NCBI GenBank assembly: GCA_950054155.1
Contig: CATLOT010000007.1
Span: forward strand, 1 to 64,000
Direction: 5' to 3'
Length of the DNA stretch: 64,000 bases
From: an uncultured Bacteriovoracaceae bacterium
GTDB taxonomy: Bacteria > Bdellovibrionota > Bacteriovoracia > Bacteriovoracales > Bacteriovoracaceae
Numbering within the stretch: position 1 is the stretch's first letter; every line of letters starts with the position of its first letter. The notes beneath the pieces were generated by a model that saw nothing but the letters and a program-made list of their open reading frames with translations, did no database searches and had not been told where the DNA came from. The position numbers were made by a program, and so were the translations under genes. Below, one piece after another: positions 22,142 to 31,401 of this stretch.

Positions 22142-24637
22142 TTATCTTTTAAGCCGAGGCATTGCAACCTTCAGAACTTCGTCAAAGTGCTCTACGGGGT
22201 AGAACTTAAGGCCTTTACGATGTCTCTCGGGAACTTCCTTCAAATCCTTTTCATTCTCTTTAGGAAGGATAATCTCTTTTACTCCTGCTCTCTTAGCAGC
22301 AAGCACTTTTTCCTTAATGCCTCCCACGGGAAGAACACGACCAGTTAAAGAGAGTTCACCAGTCATCGCTAAACCATTTTTGATTTTGTTATCTGTAGCC
22401 AGGCTATAAAGCGCCAACGCCATTGTAATACCTGCACTTGGACCATCTTTAGGAGTCGCCCCAGCCGGTAAGTGAAGGTGCACTTCATGCTCCGAAAGAA
22501 AGTCTAAAGCATCCTCACACTGAGCCTCTACTGCTGGTTTGGCTTTTTTAGAAGACTTCTTTTTCGCTTTTTGAGCGTCGAGATCTTCCTCTAAGAGACT
22601 CTTCACATAAGAGTAAGCAATATTTGCAGACTCATTCATGACATTACCCATTTGGCCTGTCAGCTTAAAGGTACCCTTACCCTTTAACGGTATTGTTTCA
22701 ATAAAGAGTATCTGGCCACCATAAGACGTCCAAGCAAGTCCCGTAACGATTCCTGGCTTAATGGTCTTTTGCGCCAACTCAGTTTGAAATCTTGCACTAC
22801 CAAGATGTTCTTCTAACTGATTAGGAGTAGGGGCGAACTTCTTCTTTCTTCTTGCACTAACCTTTATAAGAGCAGCCTTACGACAAAGCTTTGCAACAAA
22901 TTGCTCAAGCATACGAACTCCTGGCTCACGAGCGTAATCGCTTATTAGCCTTTTAAGAGTTGCTGTATTTAAAGAGAAATCTTCTTTCTTAAGACCATGC
23001 TTTTCAAGTTGCTTTGGAATTACCCACTTACTAGCGATGCTTACTTTTTCTTCAATTGTATAGCCACTTAATTCAATGAGCTCCATTCTATCAAGTAGGG
23101 GCTCTGGAATATTTCCAACGTAGTTTGCTGTCGCAATGAAGAGAACCTTTGAGAGATCAAAAGGTACATCAAGATAATGATCGATGAACGATTTATTTTG
23201 TTCAGGATCAAGAACTTCAAGAAGTGCAGAAGCCGGATCACCCTGATAGGAATTTCCAAGCTTATCAATTTCATCGAGCATAATGACAGGGTTATTCACC
23301 TCAACTCGCTTAAGGGCTTGAATAATTCTACCTGGCATCGCTCCGACATAGGTTCTTCTATGCCCTTTAATTTCAGCCTCATCTCGCATACCACCTAAGG
23401 AGAAACGATAGAATTTACGCCCCAGTGATTCTGCAATACTACGACCAAGAGATGTCTTTCCTACTCCGGGAGGACCACTCAGGCAAAGAATCGTTCCATC
23501 ATATTCTGGTCTCAATTTCCTCACCGCCAAGAACTCAAGAATTCTTTCTTTCGCTTTCTCAAGGCCATAGTGATCTTTCTCTAGAATCTTTTTTGCCTTA
23601 TCCATCTCAATCTTTTCTGGTGTCGACTGAGACCAAGGAAGATCGATCATCCAATTAAGGTATGTTCTAGTGACATTATATTCTGGTGAGCTATCAGGAA
23701 TGACCTCTAGTCTCTCAAGTTCTTCTTGAGCTGACTTTAGGGCCTCCTCAGGCATACCAATTTCTTGTAGCTTTTCACTTATACGTCCAATATCACGAGA
23801 CTTTTCATCATCATCCATTCCTAACTCAGAACGGATCACTTTTAATTGCTCTCTTAGAAAATACTCTCTCTGATATTTATTAACTTTGTCGTTAACTTCA
23901 TCTGAGATTTTCTTTTGAATATCGGCAACATCTTTTTCACGTCTTAGATAGACGAGAAGTTTTGCAAATCTTTTCTTAACAACAAGTGTTTCGAGAAAGT
24001 CTTGTGCCTCTGGAATATCAAGAGAAATGGCAAAAGCAACAAGATCAGCCAATGCACCAGGTGAAGGTGAATTTAACATCGCCAACTTCATCTCTTCGTT
24101 AAAGTAGGGATTAATCTCACTCAATTTTTTCACCTGATTAATCACTGAGCGCGTGTAAGCGTCTAGCTCTTCATCAGCTTCTAAAATATCATCGAAGACT
24201 TCAAAGTCCGCCTTAATAAGGGGCTTCTCATCAATGTACTTACTCGCACGGTATCTCTTCACCCCATGAACAAGAACGTTTACCGAACCATCAGGAAGCT
24301 TCAACTTTTTAACGACCTTGCAAAGAACCCCTACTTTGTAGAGATCGCGGGTCTTTATTTCACGGCTTTCAAGATCAATCTCTTCTTCTGGGACAAAGTC
24401 ACCATGCTCATCCTTGAGGTCGGACTTCACAAGGTTGAGGGCAACAAAGCCTGTCTTCATGAGATAATCATCAAGCTCCGGAGTAAATTTATCTTCCGAA
24501 AGAATAATCGGCGCGATCATTCCAGGAAAAATGGGACTATTCATGATGGGAATAATCACGACTTCATCAGGAAATTCGAGGTCGTTATCCTGATTGGGTT
24601 TTATCTGAACCTGATATTCATTTTCAATATCTGACAT
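22142..24637 (-). CDS. lon: ATP-dependent Lon protease
   Basis: The 831-residue protein has the Lon N-terminal substrate domain (about 24-220), a coiled-coil (about 240-310), an AAA+ domain with Walker A GPPGVGKT (388-395), and a protease domain with catalytic Ser734 (DGPSAG) and Lys777 (GGIKEK). It degrades misfolded and regulatory proteins in the cytoplasm. A Lys/Ala-rich stretch (about 688-709) is inserted between the ATPase and protease halves; it is absent from E. coli Lon. An AGGAG site precedes the ATG. It ends at the bidirectional terminator shared with rpoZ. Confidence 0.96.
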   Translation of the reverse strand: MSDIENEYQVQIKPNQDNDLEFPDEVVIIPIMNSPIFPGMIAPIILSEDKFTPELDDYLMKTGFVALNLVKSDLKDEHGDFVPEEEIDLESREIKTRDLYKVGVLCKVVKKLKLPDGSVNVLVHGVKRYRASKYIDEKPLIKADFEVFDDILEADEELDAYTRSVINQVKKLSEINPYFNEEMKLAMLNSPSPGALADLVAFAISLDIPEAQDFLETLVVKKRFAKLLVYLRREKDVADIQKKISDEVNDKVNKYQREYFLREQLKVIRSELGMDDDEKSRDIGRISEKLQEIGMPEEALKSAQEELERLEVIPDSSPEYNVTRTYLNWMIDLPWSQSTPEKIEMDKAKKILEKDHYGLEKAKERILEFLAVRKLRPEYDGTILCLSGPPGVGKTSLGRSIAESLGRKFYRFSLGGMRDEAEIKGHRRTYVGAMPGRIIQALKRVEVNNPVIMLDEIDKLGNSYQGDPASALLEVLDPEQNKSFIDHYLDVPFDLSKVLFIATANYVGNIPEPLLDRMELIELSGYTIEEKVSIASKWVIPKQLEKHGLKKEDFSLNTATLKRLISDYAREPGVRMLEQFVAKLCRKAALIKVSARRKKKFAPTPNQLEEHLGSARFQTELAQKTIKPGIVTGLAWTSYGGQILFIETIPLKGKGTFKLTGQMGNVMNESANIAYSYVKSLLEEDLDAQKAKKKSSKKAKPAVEAQCEDALDFLSEHEVHLHLPAGATPKDGPSAGITMALALYSLATDNKIKNGLAMTGELSLTGRVLPVGGIKEKVLAAKRAGVKEIILPKENEKDLKEVPERHRKGLKFYPVEHFDEVLKVAMPRLKR

Positions 24638-24664
24638 ATGAACTCCTAAAGATGAGGAATTGAA

Positions 24665-25168
24665 TTACCCTTTAATATCAACAACAAGTCGACCAGGGTT
24701 TTCGAGGTAAAAGACATCAAGCGTGACATTTTTCTTAAAAAGGACTTCTACGCTTAATGTATCTTTTTGAATGGGAAAGAAATTTACGGCCTTTACAAAC
24801 TCACTGTCTCCAAAAGAACTGAGAGAATCGGGAACATCGGTTGAAAAAAGATCTAAGTATAGCTTTCTTTCATCATTTGAGATGTAACCATATATTCTTG
24901 GTGGCTTATTCGTCGCAAAGTCGAGAACAACCCGCTCATAGCCTCTTTTAGAGGAATAGTTATGTCGAATTGCCTTCAACTTAGAATCACGCTTGGCCCC
25001 TCCATTATGGAAGATTCCTGCGTCTAAATAGACAGACTTTTTTCTAGTGCTAATTCTTCTAATTCTTTCTTTGAGTAAGTTTTGAGCTTCGACAGTGCCT
25101 ACACTTAAACTTAAGATAAAAAGGAAAGTTAGGAATTGACGTGTTTTTTTGAAAGTTAAGTTCTTCAT
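24665..25168 (-). CDS. Secreted AMIN-like domain protein
   Basis: The 167-residue protein has a signal peptide (about 1-29, cleavage after VEA). The mature part looks like a single AMIN-type beta domain: RVVLDFATNKPPRIYGYI, LYLDLFSTD, and the closing PGRLVVDIKG at the end. AMIN domains place amidases and secretins at cell-wall or envelope sites. No enzymatic domain is attached. It lies upstream of lon by 27 bases in the same direction and downstream of the metalloprotease pair. The family call is moderate because the domain is short and degenerate. Confidence 0.6.
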   Translation of the reverse strand: MKNLTFKKTRQFLTFLFILSLSVGTVEAQNLLKERIRRISTRKKSVYLDAGIFHNGGAKRDSKLKAIRHNYSSKRGYERVVLDFATNKPPRIYGYISNDERKLYLDLFSTDVPDSLSSFGDSEFVKAVNFFPIQKDTLSVEVLFKKNVTLDVFYLENPGRLVVDIKG

Positions 25169-25205
25169 CCCCTATAGGATACAAGAAACAGCCCTTTTTT
25201 GAACA

Positions 25206-26972
25206 CTAAAAACTTAGAAAGCGACTTCTTCTCATAAAGAAGAAAGCCTGAGCCATGAATAGTCCGAGTACAAGTGAAGTCATTGGACCAGGACCTTGAT
25301 CATCATCAGAATCATCAACCATTGCTATTGTTCCACAAGCGATGGCACCCGCTTCACTACTCGCCTTCTTTGAAGAGCTCGTGATATTACTCACTGTTGG
25401 TGTAGACCTAACGCTATAAGTCTTCTCGCCGTCCATACATTGAGCATTGCCGCGAAAATCGCGATAGTCATAGGTTTGATTAACCGAGTACTCAAGTCCA
25501 CTACCCTTTCCAATGAAAAAGATAAATTGGTAAAAGTATCTCTCATCACCGATTGTGGAAAAGTCTGGGAAATACGCCCCCGTCGTTGGGAAATTACTCC
25601 CTAAAAGAAATGTATTAAATTCGATCGGCTTAACCTTAATCTCGAAAATATTATTACTAGGTGTAAAGCTATCGAGTGGGATTTTCCCCTTCATATTTAA
25701 ATTAGGATTGAGGTCAGTATCGATGGTTTCACCATAGGTGACACTGAATAACGGAGACGTCACCTCAAGCTCGTAGGCTACTTTGCTTTGAAAATCTTGA
25801 GAGAGTAAGGAGAGGTCTAAGTAAAGGTCACCACTACTGGCATCAATATGGGAGAGATCTATTTTTATCGTATCTTCTTCTCCTGAGAGAATATCTGCTT
25901 CTGAGAAGAAACCAACAAAACTATCTCCCGCCCTATCGGCATCACTGAGAACAAATTCACCTCCAGCGCGGCCACTAAAGTAGTCTATTGGTACCTTGAG
26001 ATCACACTTGATGGAGACAACACCAATGTTCACCTCTCTTTGTGAGCTATTTAAAGGAATTCCTTGGGGATGACCTCTTCTTCCACTATTACATGTTTCA
26101 AAGAAGCCGCCCTTATAGGATGCGAAGCCCGTGCAAAAGTCTGTTCGTGCTGTTTGATAATAAGTTGCCGTAGTGCTTAAGACCTTCGTTGGTTTTACAA
26201 AGATATAATAAATATCGTCCAAAGGAATGCCTCTAAACTCAAAGCTTCCATTTGATTCAGAAAGAACCGATGCTATCACGCGGCCACTCTTGGCCGAAAT
26301 GAGATCAACCTCAGCACCAAAAACAGGAGTTAAATTACTAGAACCGGCAATAGAACCAGAAATGATTCCAACACCAGAAATATTGGGGTTATAGAGACGA
26401 CTCAACCCTAAAGTGTCATCAAAAGAAGGTGTGCCTTGCCCTTTTACTAACTTATAGAACATGGATGCAAAAGGAAGGGTGCCATGATCAAGTCCAAGGA
26501 GATGACCTACTTCATGAGATATGAGGTCGCCAATATAAGGCTCTGTTCCGACAGCCGCACTATAGAGAACGGAGTCCTTAATGATAATATCCGATTCAAT
26601 TATTTTTCCATTTGCTTCATTAAAAACTGTTTCTGTCACTGCGAGTACAGATGTACTTGCAAAATAATTAGAGTTATTCGAGAAGAAAAGATCACTTTGC
26701 CCATCACGTGGACTAGAGGTGTCGTTAACTATTGTAATATTTGGGGCATCCGCTTCATTCCATTCAGAGGAAACTGAAGAGGCAATGCTCACGATAGTTG
26801 AAGAAGCTATAGCACTTGAGTTATCGCCTTTAACATGAAGGGTTACAGTTGTTCCATCGGGCCATTTAGATTTTTGACCACTTGGTGTTCTTTGATGAAC
26901 AAAGGCTGAGAGAGAGTGTCCCCATAAAAAAAGAATCGATAAAAATAACCCTTTAATGGTTCTTGCTTTCAT
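25206..26972 (-). CDS. Secreted matrixin-like zinc metalloprotease with C-terminal anchor
   Basis: The 588-residue protein has a signal peptide (about 1-23) and a metzincin catalytic motif HEVGHLLGLDH (153-163), with a Met-turn (ASM171F) just beyond, as in M10 peptidases. A carboxypeptidase-regulatory-like beta domain follows (about 200-300) and then a long region of unknown fold. The C-terminus has a Cys (ACG), an Asp-rich and Gly/Pro linker, a hydrophobic segment and then R-R-S-R. This is the three-part layout of envelope-sorting tails. Its substrate may be prey or host protein, which is inference. It overlaps the upstream gene by 20 bases. Confidence 0.8.
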   Translation of the reverse strand: MKARTIKGLFLSILFLWGHSLSAFVHQRTPSGQKSKWPDGTTVTLHVKGDNSSAIASSTIVSIASSVSSEWNEADAPNITIVNDTSSPRDGQSDLFFSNNSNYFASTSVLAVTETVFNEANGKIIESDIIIKDSVLYSAAVGTEPYIGDLISHEVGHLLGLDHGTLPFASMFYKLVKGQGTPSFDDTLGLSRLYNPNISGVGIISGSIAGSSNLTPVFGAEVDLISAKSGRVIASVLSESNGSFEFRGIPLDDIYYIFVKPTKVLSTTATYYQTARTDFCTGFASYKGGFFETCNSGRRGHPQGIPLNSSQREVNIGVVSIKCDLKVPIDYFSGRAGGEFVLSDADRAGDSFVGFFSEADILSGEEDTIKIDLSHIDASSGDLYLDLSLLSQDFQSKVAYELEVTSPLFSVTYGETIDTDLNPNLNMKGKIPLDSFTPSNNIFEIKVKPIEFNTFLLGSNFPTTGAYFPDFSTIGDERYFYQFIFFIGKGSGLEYSVNQTYDYRDFRGNAQCMDGEKTYSVRSTPTVSNITSSSKKASSEAGAIACGTIAMVDDSDDDQGPGPMTSLVLGLFMAQAFFFMRRSRFLSF

Positions 26973-27684
26973 CCCTTTTGCCCCTAGTTAAAAAAGATGA
27001 AATAAAACCAAGAATACCAAGAGCAATGATCAACCAAATCGGAGAGAAGTTCGTTTTCTTCTCACGCTCTGTAGAGCTTCCTCTACTTGCCGGAGAACGA
27101 GAACCTCTCTTCATACTCTGTGCTTGAACAATTTTTGATCCTTTATCAATAAACTTATCAACACGAAATGCCGTCATTCTATCCCCAAAGGCATTTCCTA
27201 ATAGTTCATTAAACTCATTCAAAGAAATTAGCCCAATTCCTTCTTTATTTGGAAATACTTCACTTTGTAGAAATCTTTCTCCATTACGCTCGATGGGACG
27301 ATATTTACTCATCGCGAGATTAGCCAATTGATAACCGTATTTACCTTTTTGAATAACGAGATAAGACACTTCTCCCTGAGAGAATTCAGGTGTCCCATGG
27401 ACTCGATAGGTGCGCCCCTGCCAAGAACCGCCGGGATAGAGAATCTTAAAGCCTTGATGATTAATAATTTCATTTGGTCTTATTCCACTTACGCCAAGGA
27501 CCTTAAAAGAAGCCTCAGTAACCACCTGACCAGAGGGTAGTCTTTTAGAGCTAGAGCCCATAAACTCCCCCTTAATAACCCCCTGGGCAGTTCTTAGCCT
27601 GTCCTCAAGAGATGTCTCTAAAAAGGTCGTCGCCCAAAGGGACTGTCCAAAAAGTAATGTGAGAAGAAATAAAGCCCTAGTCAT
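26953..27684 (-). CDS. Secreted membrane-anchored protein, partner of the metalloprotease
   Basis: I do not recognise this 243-residue protein. It has a signal peptide (about 1-18), a beta-rich central region with no motif I could name, an Arg/Ser-rich linker (about 190-213) and one C-terminal membrane helix (about 216-234) followed by basic residues. It is therefore a single-pass, envelope-facing protein. The 20-base overlap with the protease gene indicates translational coupling and probable joint action. A GAGG ribosome site lies six bases before the ATG. Confidence 0.65.
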   Translation of the reverse strand: MTRALFLLTLLFGQSLWATTFLETSLEDRLRTAQGVIKGEFMGSSSKRLPSGQVVTEASFKVLGVSGIRPNEIINHQGFKILYPGGSWQGRTYRVHGTPEFSQGEVSYLVIQKGKYGYQLANLAMSKYRPIERNGERFLQSEVFPNKEGIGLISLNEFNELLGNAFGDRMTAFRVDKFIDKGSKIVQAQSMKRGSRSPASRGSSTEREKKTNFSPIWLIIALGILGFISSFLTRGKRDESKNH

Positions 27685-27755
27685 ACTTACCTCTTCGGAG
27701 GTCAGCAGAAAAACTTTACTAAAAAAGTCGGCTATTGTTTTAAGAAATCAGCTAC

Positions 27756-30362
27756 TTAGCTAAACTCGATTAAGTTTGGTGCCATAGCCAAGACTACAGG
27801 GTTTTGATCGACTATCAATAATGTGTTTCCATCATGTTTAAGAGAATCAAGAAATGAAAATATTTTTTCAACCTCTCCACTTGATAACCCAGAGCTAATA
27901 TTATCAAAAACCAGAAGGCTGTTTTCAAGCTTCTTTGATAGCTGTGCTAAAAGCTTTACGCGTAACCTTTCTCCACCAGACAAGGAGGAAAGAGGTCGAT
28001 CTAAGCTCAGATAATCCAATTTTAAAAGAAGAACCATCTCCCAGAGCTTCTTAAACTTTGGAGTTAGAGACAGCCTAGGAATAACTTCACTCATAGGAAG
28101 ATTAAACAATTCATAAACAGTGAATTGACCATCAGAGATATTTGCAATGAAAGGTTTTAATTTTTTACCACCACAGTCATCACACGAAAGAATAATATCC
28201 TCTAAGAAAGACATTTCAACTTCCTTAACTCCCTTTCCCTCACAGGTAGGGCATCGACCAAGATCAGAATTAGGTGAAAAATGACCTTTTTCAAGTGCCA
28301 ATTCCTTTGAAACAGGAAGGTTCGAAAGATACATCCGCAGCTGAGGACTTAAACCAATCGTTGTCCCAACAGTCGAGCGAGAACTCACTTTTCCTACAGA
28401 TGAGTCAAAGACAATAATGTCCTTTAAAGGGAGTTCTTTATTCTTAATGAGCTCATCTCTTACGTCCGTCATACTCTCTATAGGCTCACCTTTAATAGCA
28501 AAGGAAAGAGTATTGGCGAGAAACTTATAAAAGTAATAATTTTTAAAGCTTCCTGAGTTGCCAAAAACAACTGAGGTTTCACCTAATGGAAAGGTAAAGG
28601 GTTTAAACTCCCATTCCTGAAAATTGAACCCTCCAAGAGTTACAGAGGCACCACTCTTTGACTTCTTATGTGGCTTAAACTTCTTATAAGTAGGAAACTT
28701 CTTGGTGCGGTTTTGTTTTGTCATCAAAACCTCACCACCTCTAGGGCCTGCTCCTGGCCCCATCTCTATATGATGATCGGAAAGTGCGCGAAGTAATTCA
28801 CTATGCTCTACCAATAAGATTGTATTTCCTTGATCCTTAACCTTTTCAAGGCTTTTAAAAAGACTCTTTTGCTCATCAATACTCAAGTCATAGGAAGGCT
28901 CATCTAAAATAAAAAGCGATCCAGAGCCTTCATAGCTTAAAATTTTAGTAAGTAAGGCCCTCTGATACTCAGAACTACTGATAAACTTTGACTTTTTCCA
29001 CAGTGGAATAGCCCCAAGGCCAAGCTCGCAGGCGACCTTGAGAAGATGAATAATTGGTTTTATTCTGCGCTTTTCTTCAAATTCTTTTTCAAGTCCCTCA
29101 AACCAACCAAGTAACTCTGACGAGATTAATTGCCATATTTCTTTATAATTAAGAGGATGACCTTCACTTAAAATAAATTGATGTACCTTTCTATTTACTC
29201 TTGTGCCTTCACAGTCTGTACAGAGAACTTCTGACTTTAGCCTTCTTGAGAAAATTCTCACAGTTCTTTTGTAGCGCTTTGATTCTAAATAATCGTAGCA
29301 GGTCTGAAGACCTGGAAAATTACCACTTCCTTCATCTAAAACCTCCCAGACCTTCTTTTGGTCGAGAAGTTCAAATGGCTTGGTTAAAGATATCTTTTTC
29401 TTTCTTAACTCCGTCTTCAATCTGGGAAGAAGATGTCTAAAGTGAGATGACTCGAGTAAAGAAATAGCCCCCTCTTCGATAGAGAGGTAGGGGTACTTAA
29501 CAATTTTGGCCCTATCGTATTCTAGATTCATCCCGTGGCCACTACACTTTTGGCAAGCACCAGCTGCATTGTAGGGACTAAATTCAGTTGGCTCAAAATT
29601 ATATTTGGCTTTCTGGTAATCACAGTGCGGGCACTTGAGGGCCTTAGCCATTGGCAAAGGAGCGATCCCCAACTCATCTCCCGCGATGTGATAATAAACG
29701 TCATCAGTGGTAAGACCTGCTTCTTTTAACTTAGCGGGTAATTTATCTAAACCCTTAAGCTTAAGACGAAAGACTTCCCAATACAGATCATCAGCTTCAA
29801 AAGAGCGAACCTCAGAGGTTTCAAAGTCAAAGGAGCGCACTGGAATAGCATCTCCACCAAACTTTTCTTCATAAGTTCCCCTGTCACTCATAAAGTGAAA
29901 GACAAGATTATCATCTCGATCACTAAAGCCTTCTTTAAAGAGCTCAATCCAGTCGACCTCTTCAAGAAAAGCCTTATGAGTGGGGCAACTTTCTCTCGCA
30001 AAATCAAAGAATAGCTTTTGAAGGAAGTCGGACAGGCCAATTGTATCAGCGATATTTGGTCTTGAGCCTAAAATGGGATTACTTTGTGCTAACCCCCAAA
30101 CAGGGAGAACCGGAAGAATTGAATCGACATCTGCAGCTGTTGGCATATTCCAAAAGAACTTAACATCGTTTGGAAGAGAGTTAAGATAACGCCTTTTAGA
30201 TTCGGCCAACAAAGTGTGAAAGGCCAGTGAGGACTTTCCCGAGCCGCTCGGTCCATAGATACACGTAATTTTATTAAGGGGTATTTCGACATCAACATCT
30301 TTGAGGTTGTGGGTCTTAGCACCCTTTACTTGAATTGATTTGAACTGATTACTTTTGGCCAT
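27756..30362 (-). CDS. UvrA-like ABC ATPase with one degenerate ATP site
   Basis: The 868-residue protein has UvrA organisation: two ABC-type nucleotide-binding halves and zinc modules (CPHC 244-247 with CQKC 270-273, and CPTC 704-707 with CDDC 727-730). In half one Walker A GPSGSGKS (37-44), Walker B LDEPS with Glu488, and His520 are intact, but the signature is SSSEYQR (462-468). In half two Walker A is GNSGSFKN (601-608), Walker B ends FDN (Asn821) and the switch His is Gln853, yet the signature LSGGE (794-798) is intact. So the composite site formed by half one's Walker motifs with half two's signature is complete, and the other is broken. It is probably a UvrA paralogue rather than the main repair UvrA (usually about 940 residues). 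No uvrB is nearby. The start appears leaderless. Confidence 0.75.
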   Translation of the reverse strand: MAKSNQFKSIQVKGAKTHNLKDVDVEIPLNKITCIYGPSGSGKSSLAFHTLLAESKRRYLNSLPNDVKFFWNMPTAADVDSILPVLPVWGLAQSNPILGSRPNIADTIGLSDFLQKLFFDFARESCPTHKAFLEEVDWIELFKEGFSDRDDNLVFHFMSDRGTYEEKFGGDAIPVRSFDFETSEVRSFEADDLYWEVFRLKLKGLDKLPAKLKEAGLTTDDVYYHIAGDELGIAPLPMAKALKCPHCDYQKAKYNFEPTEFSPYNAAGACQKCSGHGMNLEYDRAKIVKYPYLSIEEGAISLLESSHFRHLLPRLKTELRKKKISLTKPFELLDQKKVWEVLDEGSGNFPGLQTCYDYLESKRYKRTVRIFSRRLKSEVLCTDCEGTRVNRKVHQFILSEGHPLNYKEIWQLISSELLGWFEGLEKEFEEKRRIKPIIHLLKVACELGLGAIPLWKKSKFISSSEYQRALLTKILSYEGSGSLFILDEPSYDLSIDEQKSLFKSLEKVKDQGNTILLVEHSELLRALSDHHIEMGPGAGPRGGEVLMTKQNRTKKFPTYKKFKPHKKSKSGASVTLGGFNFQEWEFKPFTFPLGETSVVFGNSGSFKNYYFYKFLANTLSFAIKGEPIESMTDVRDELIKNKELPLKDIIVFDSSVGKVSSRSTVGTTIGLSPQLRMYLSNLPVSKELALEKGHFSPNSDLGRCPTCEGKGVKEVEMSFLEDIILSCDDCGGKKLKPFIANISDGQFTVYELFNLPMSEVIPRLSLTPKFKKLWEMVLLLKLDYLSLDRPLSSLSGGERLRVKLLAQLSKKLENSLLVFDNISSGLSSGEVEKIFSFLDSLKHDGNTLLIVDQNPVVLAMAPNLIEFS

Positions 30363-30368
30363 GACTTA

Positions 30369-30374
30369 ACTTTA
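30369..30374 (-). promoter_or_regulatory. -10-like TANNNT box, possible leaderless start of the UvrA-like gene
   Basis: On the minus strand TAAAGT is followed by six bases and the ATG at 30362, with no Shine-Dalgarno sequence. An overlapping TATAAA lies at 30371-30376, with a four-of-six -35 match (CTCACA) 17 bases upstream. It falls between the rpsI terminator and the gene. Confidence 0.4.
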
Positions 30375-30416
30375 TAACCTAGGGAGGACCATTTGTGAGT
30401 TCTAAAATATTTAGGC

Positions 30417-30444
30417 AAAAAAAACCCGGCATAAAGCCGGGTTT
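30417..30444 (-). terminator. Rho-independent terminator after rplM-rpsI
   Basis: On the minus strand AAACCCGGC pairs with GCCGGGTTT around a TTTAT loop and is followed by a run of T. It ends the ribosomal-protein transcript. Confidence 0.92.
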
Positions 30445-30467
30445 CTCGTATATCTGTAAATTCGATA

Positions 30468-30875
30468 TTAACGTTTTGAGAACTGGAAGCGCTTTCTTGC
30501 ACCAGGTTGACCAGGTTTCTTTCTTTCAACCTTACGTGGGTCACGAGTAAGAAATCCAGCTTTCTTAAGTTCAACTCTTGCAGTTGGATCTAGCTTAAGA
30601 ACGGCACGAGCAATTGCATGTCTAATTGCACCGGCTTGACCAGTAGTACCACCACCACGAACATTAATCTTAATGTCATACTTATCAGCGATCTTAAGAA
30701 GGTTAAGTGGTTGATTAACAACATATCTGTCAGTTGCTTTTGGGAAGTATTCTTTAATATCACGATCGTTAATGATTACATCACCTTTACCAGAATCTGA
30801 CACGTATACTCTCGCAACAGATGACTTTCTTCTACCAACAGTGTGAGCTTCGTATGTTTTACCTTTCGCAGCCAT
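30468..30875 (-). CDS. rpsI: 30S ribosomal protein S9
   Basis: The 135-residue protein has the S9 signature [10 protein letters not shown] near the start, [23 protein letters not shown]-type residues (about 72-93), and the conserved basic tail ending [11 protein letters not shown], which reaches the decoding site. It follows rplM by 22 bases, the standard L13-S9 operon. A normal ribosome site (AGGATAG) lies before the ATG. It ends at a terminator. Confidence 0.97.
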   Translation of the reverse strand: MAAKGKTYEAHTVGRRKSSVARVYVSDSGKGDVIINDRDIKEYFPKATDRYVVNQPLNLLKIADKYDIKINVRGGGTTGQAGAIRHAIARAVLKLDPTARVELKKAGFLTRDPRKVERKKPGQPGARKRFQFSKR

Positions 30876-30897
30876 TCCAACTATCCTTTAACTTCTA

Positions 30898-31335
30898 CTA
30901 CAGTTTGATTTCTTGAGGGTTTTGAGCCTCGTGATTATGTTCAGTACCAGCAAACACCTTAAGCTTAGTTAATTGCTTACGTCCAAGAGAGTTCTTTGGA
31001 AGCATACCTTTAACAGCGGCCATAAGTACTTTTTGAGGTTGTCTATCTAGCTGCTCACGTGCAGTTCTTTCTTTTAGACCACCAACATATCCTGAGTGCT
31101 TGTAATATACTTTATTATCAAGTTTTCTACCAGTGAAGACAACTTTCTCTGCGTTTACAACAACAACGAAGTCACCTGAATCCGTATGAGGAGTATACTG
31201 AGGATTAGTTTTACCACGTAGGATATCAGCTATTTTAGTAGCTACACGACCTACAGTTTGCCCTTCAGCATTCACAAGGTACCATTTTTTTTCAGCGTCA
31301 GCAGGTTTCAACACGAACGACTTTTGAGTATACAT
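30898..31335 (-). CDS. rplM: 50S ribosomal protein L13
   Basis: The 145-residue protein matches L13: WYLVNAEGQTVGRVATKIADILRGK, SGDFVVVVNAEKVVFTGRK, and a G-M-LP---LGR core. The frame could extend ten residues upstream, but the ATG at 31335 has an AAGGA site about ten bases upstream and gives the normal length. L13 is an early assembly protein. A hairpin and a good promoter lie upstream. It starts the rplM-rpsI operon. Confidence 0.96.
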   Translation of the reverse strand: MYTQKSFVLKPADAEKKWYLVNAEGQTVGRVATKIADILRGKTNPQYTPHTDSGDFVVVVNAEKVVFTGRKLDNKVYYKHSGYVGGLKERTAREQLDRQPQKVLMAAVKGMLPKNSLGRKQLTKLKVFAGTEHNHEAQNPQEIKL

Positions 31336-31353
31336 ATTAACAGTCCTTCTATT

Positions 31354-31371
31354 GGCTCTTTCCAACGAGCC
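31354..31371 (-). promoter_or_regulatory. Leader hairpin before rplM, possible L13 autoregulatory site
   Basis: On the minus strand GGCTC (31367-31371) pairs with GAGCC (31354-31358) around an eight-base loop, just upstream of the AAGGA ribosome site. L13 is known to repress its own mRNA in E. coli, so this could be the target, but a five-pair stem is weak evidence. Confidence 0.35.
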
Positions 31372-31401
31372 ACAAGTCCACGATTTATATAAGTAGAGAG
31401 C

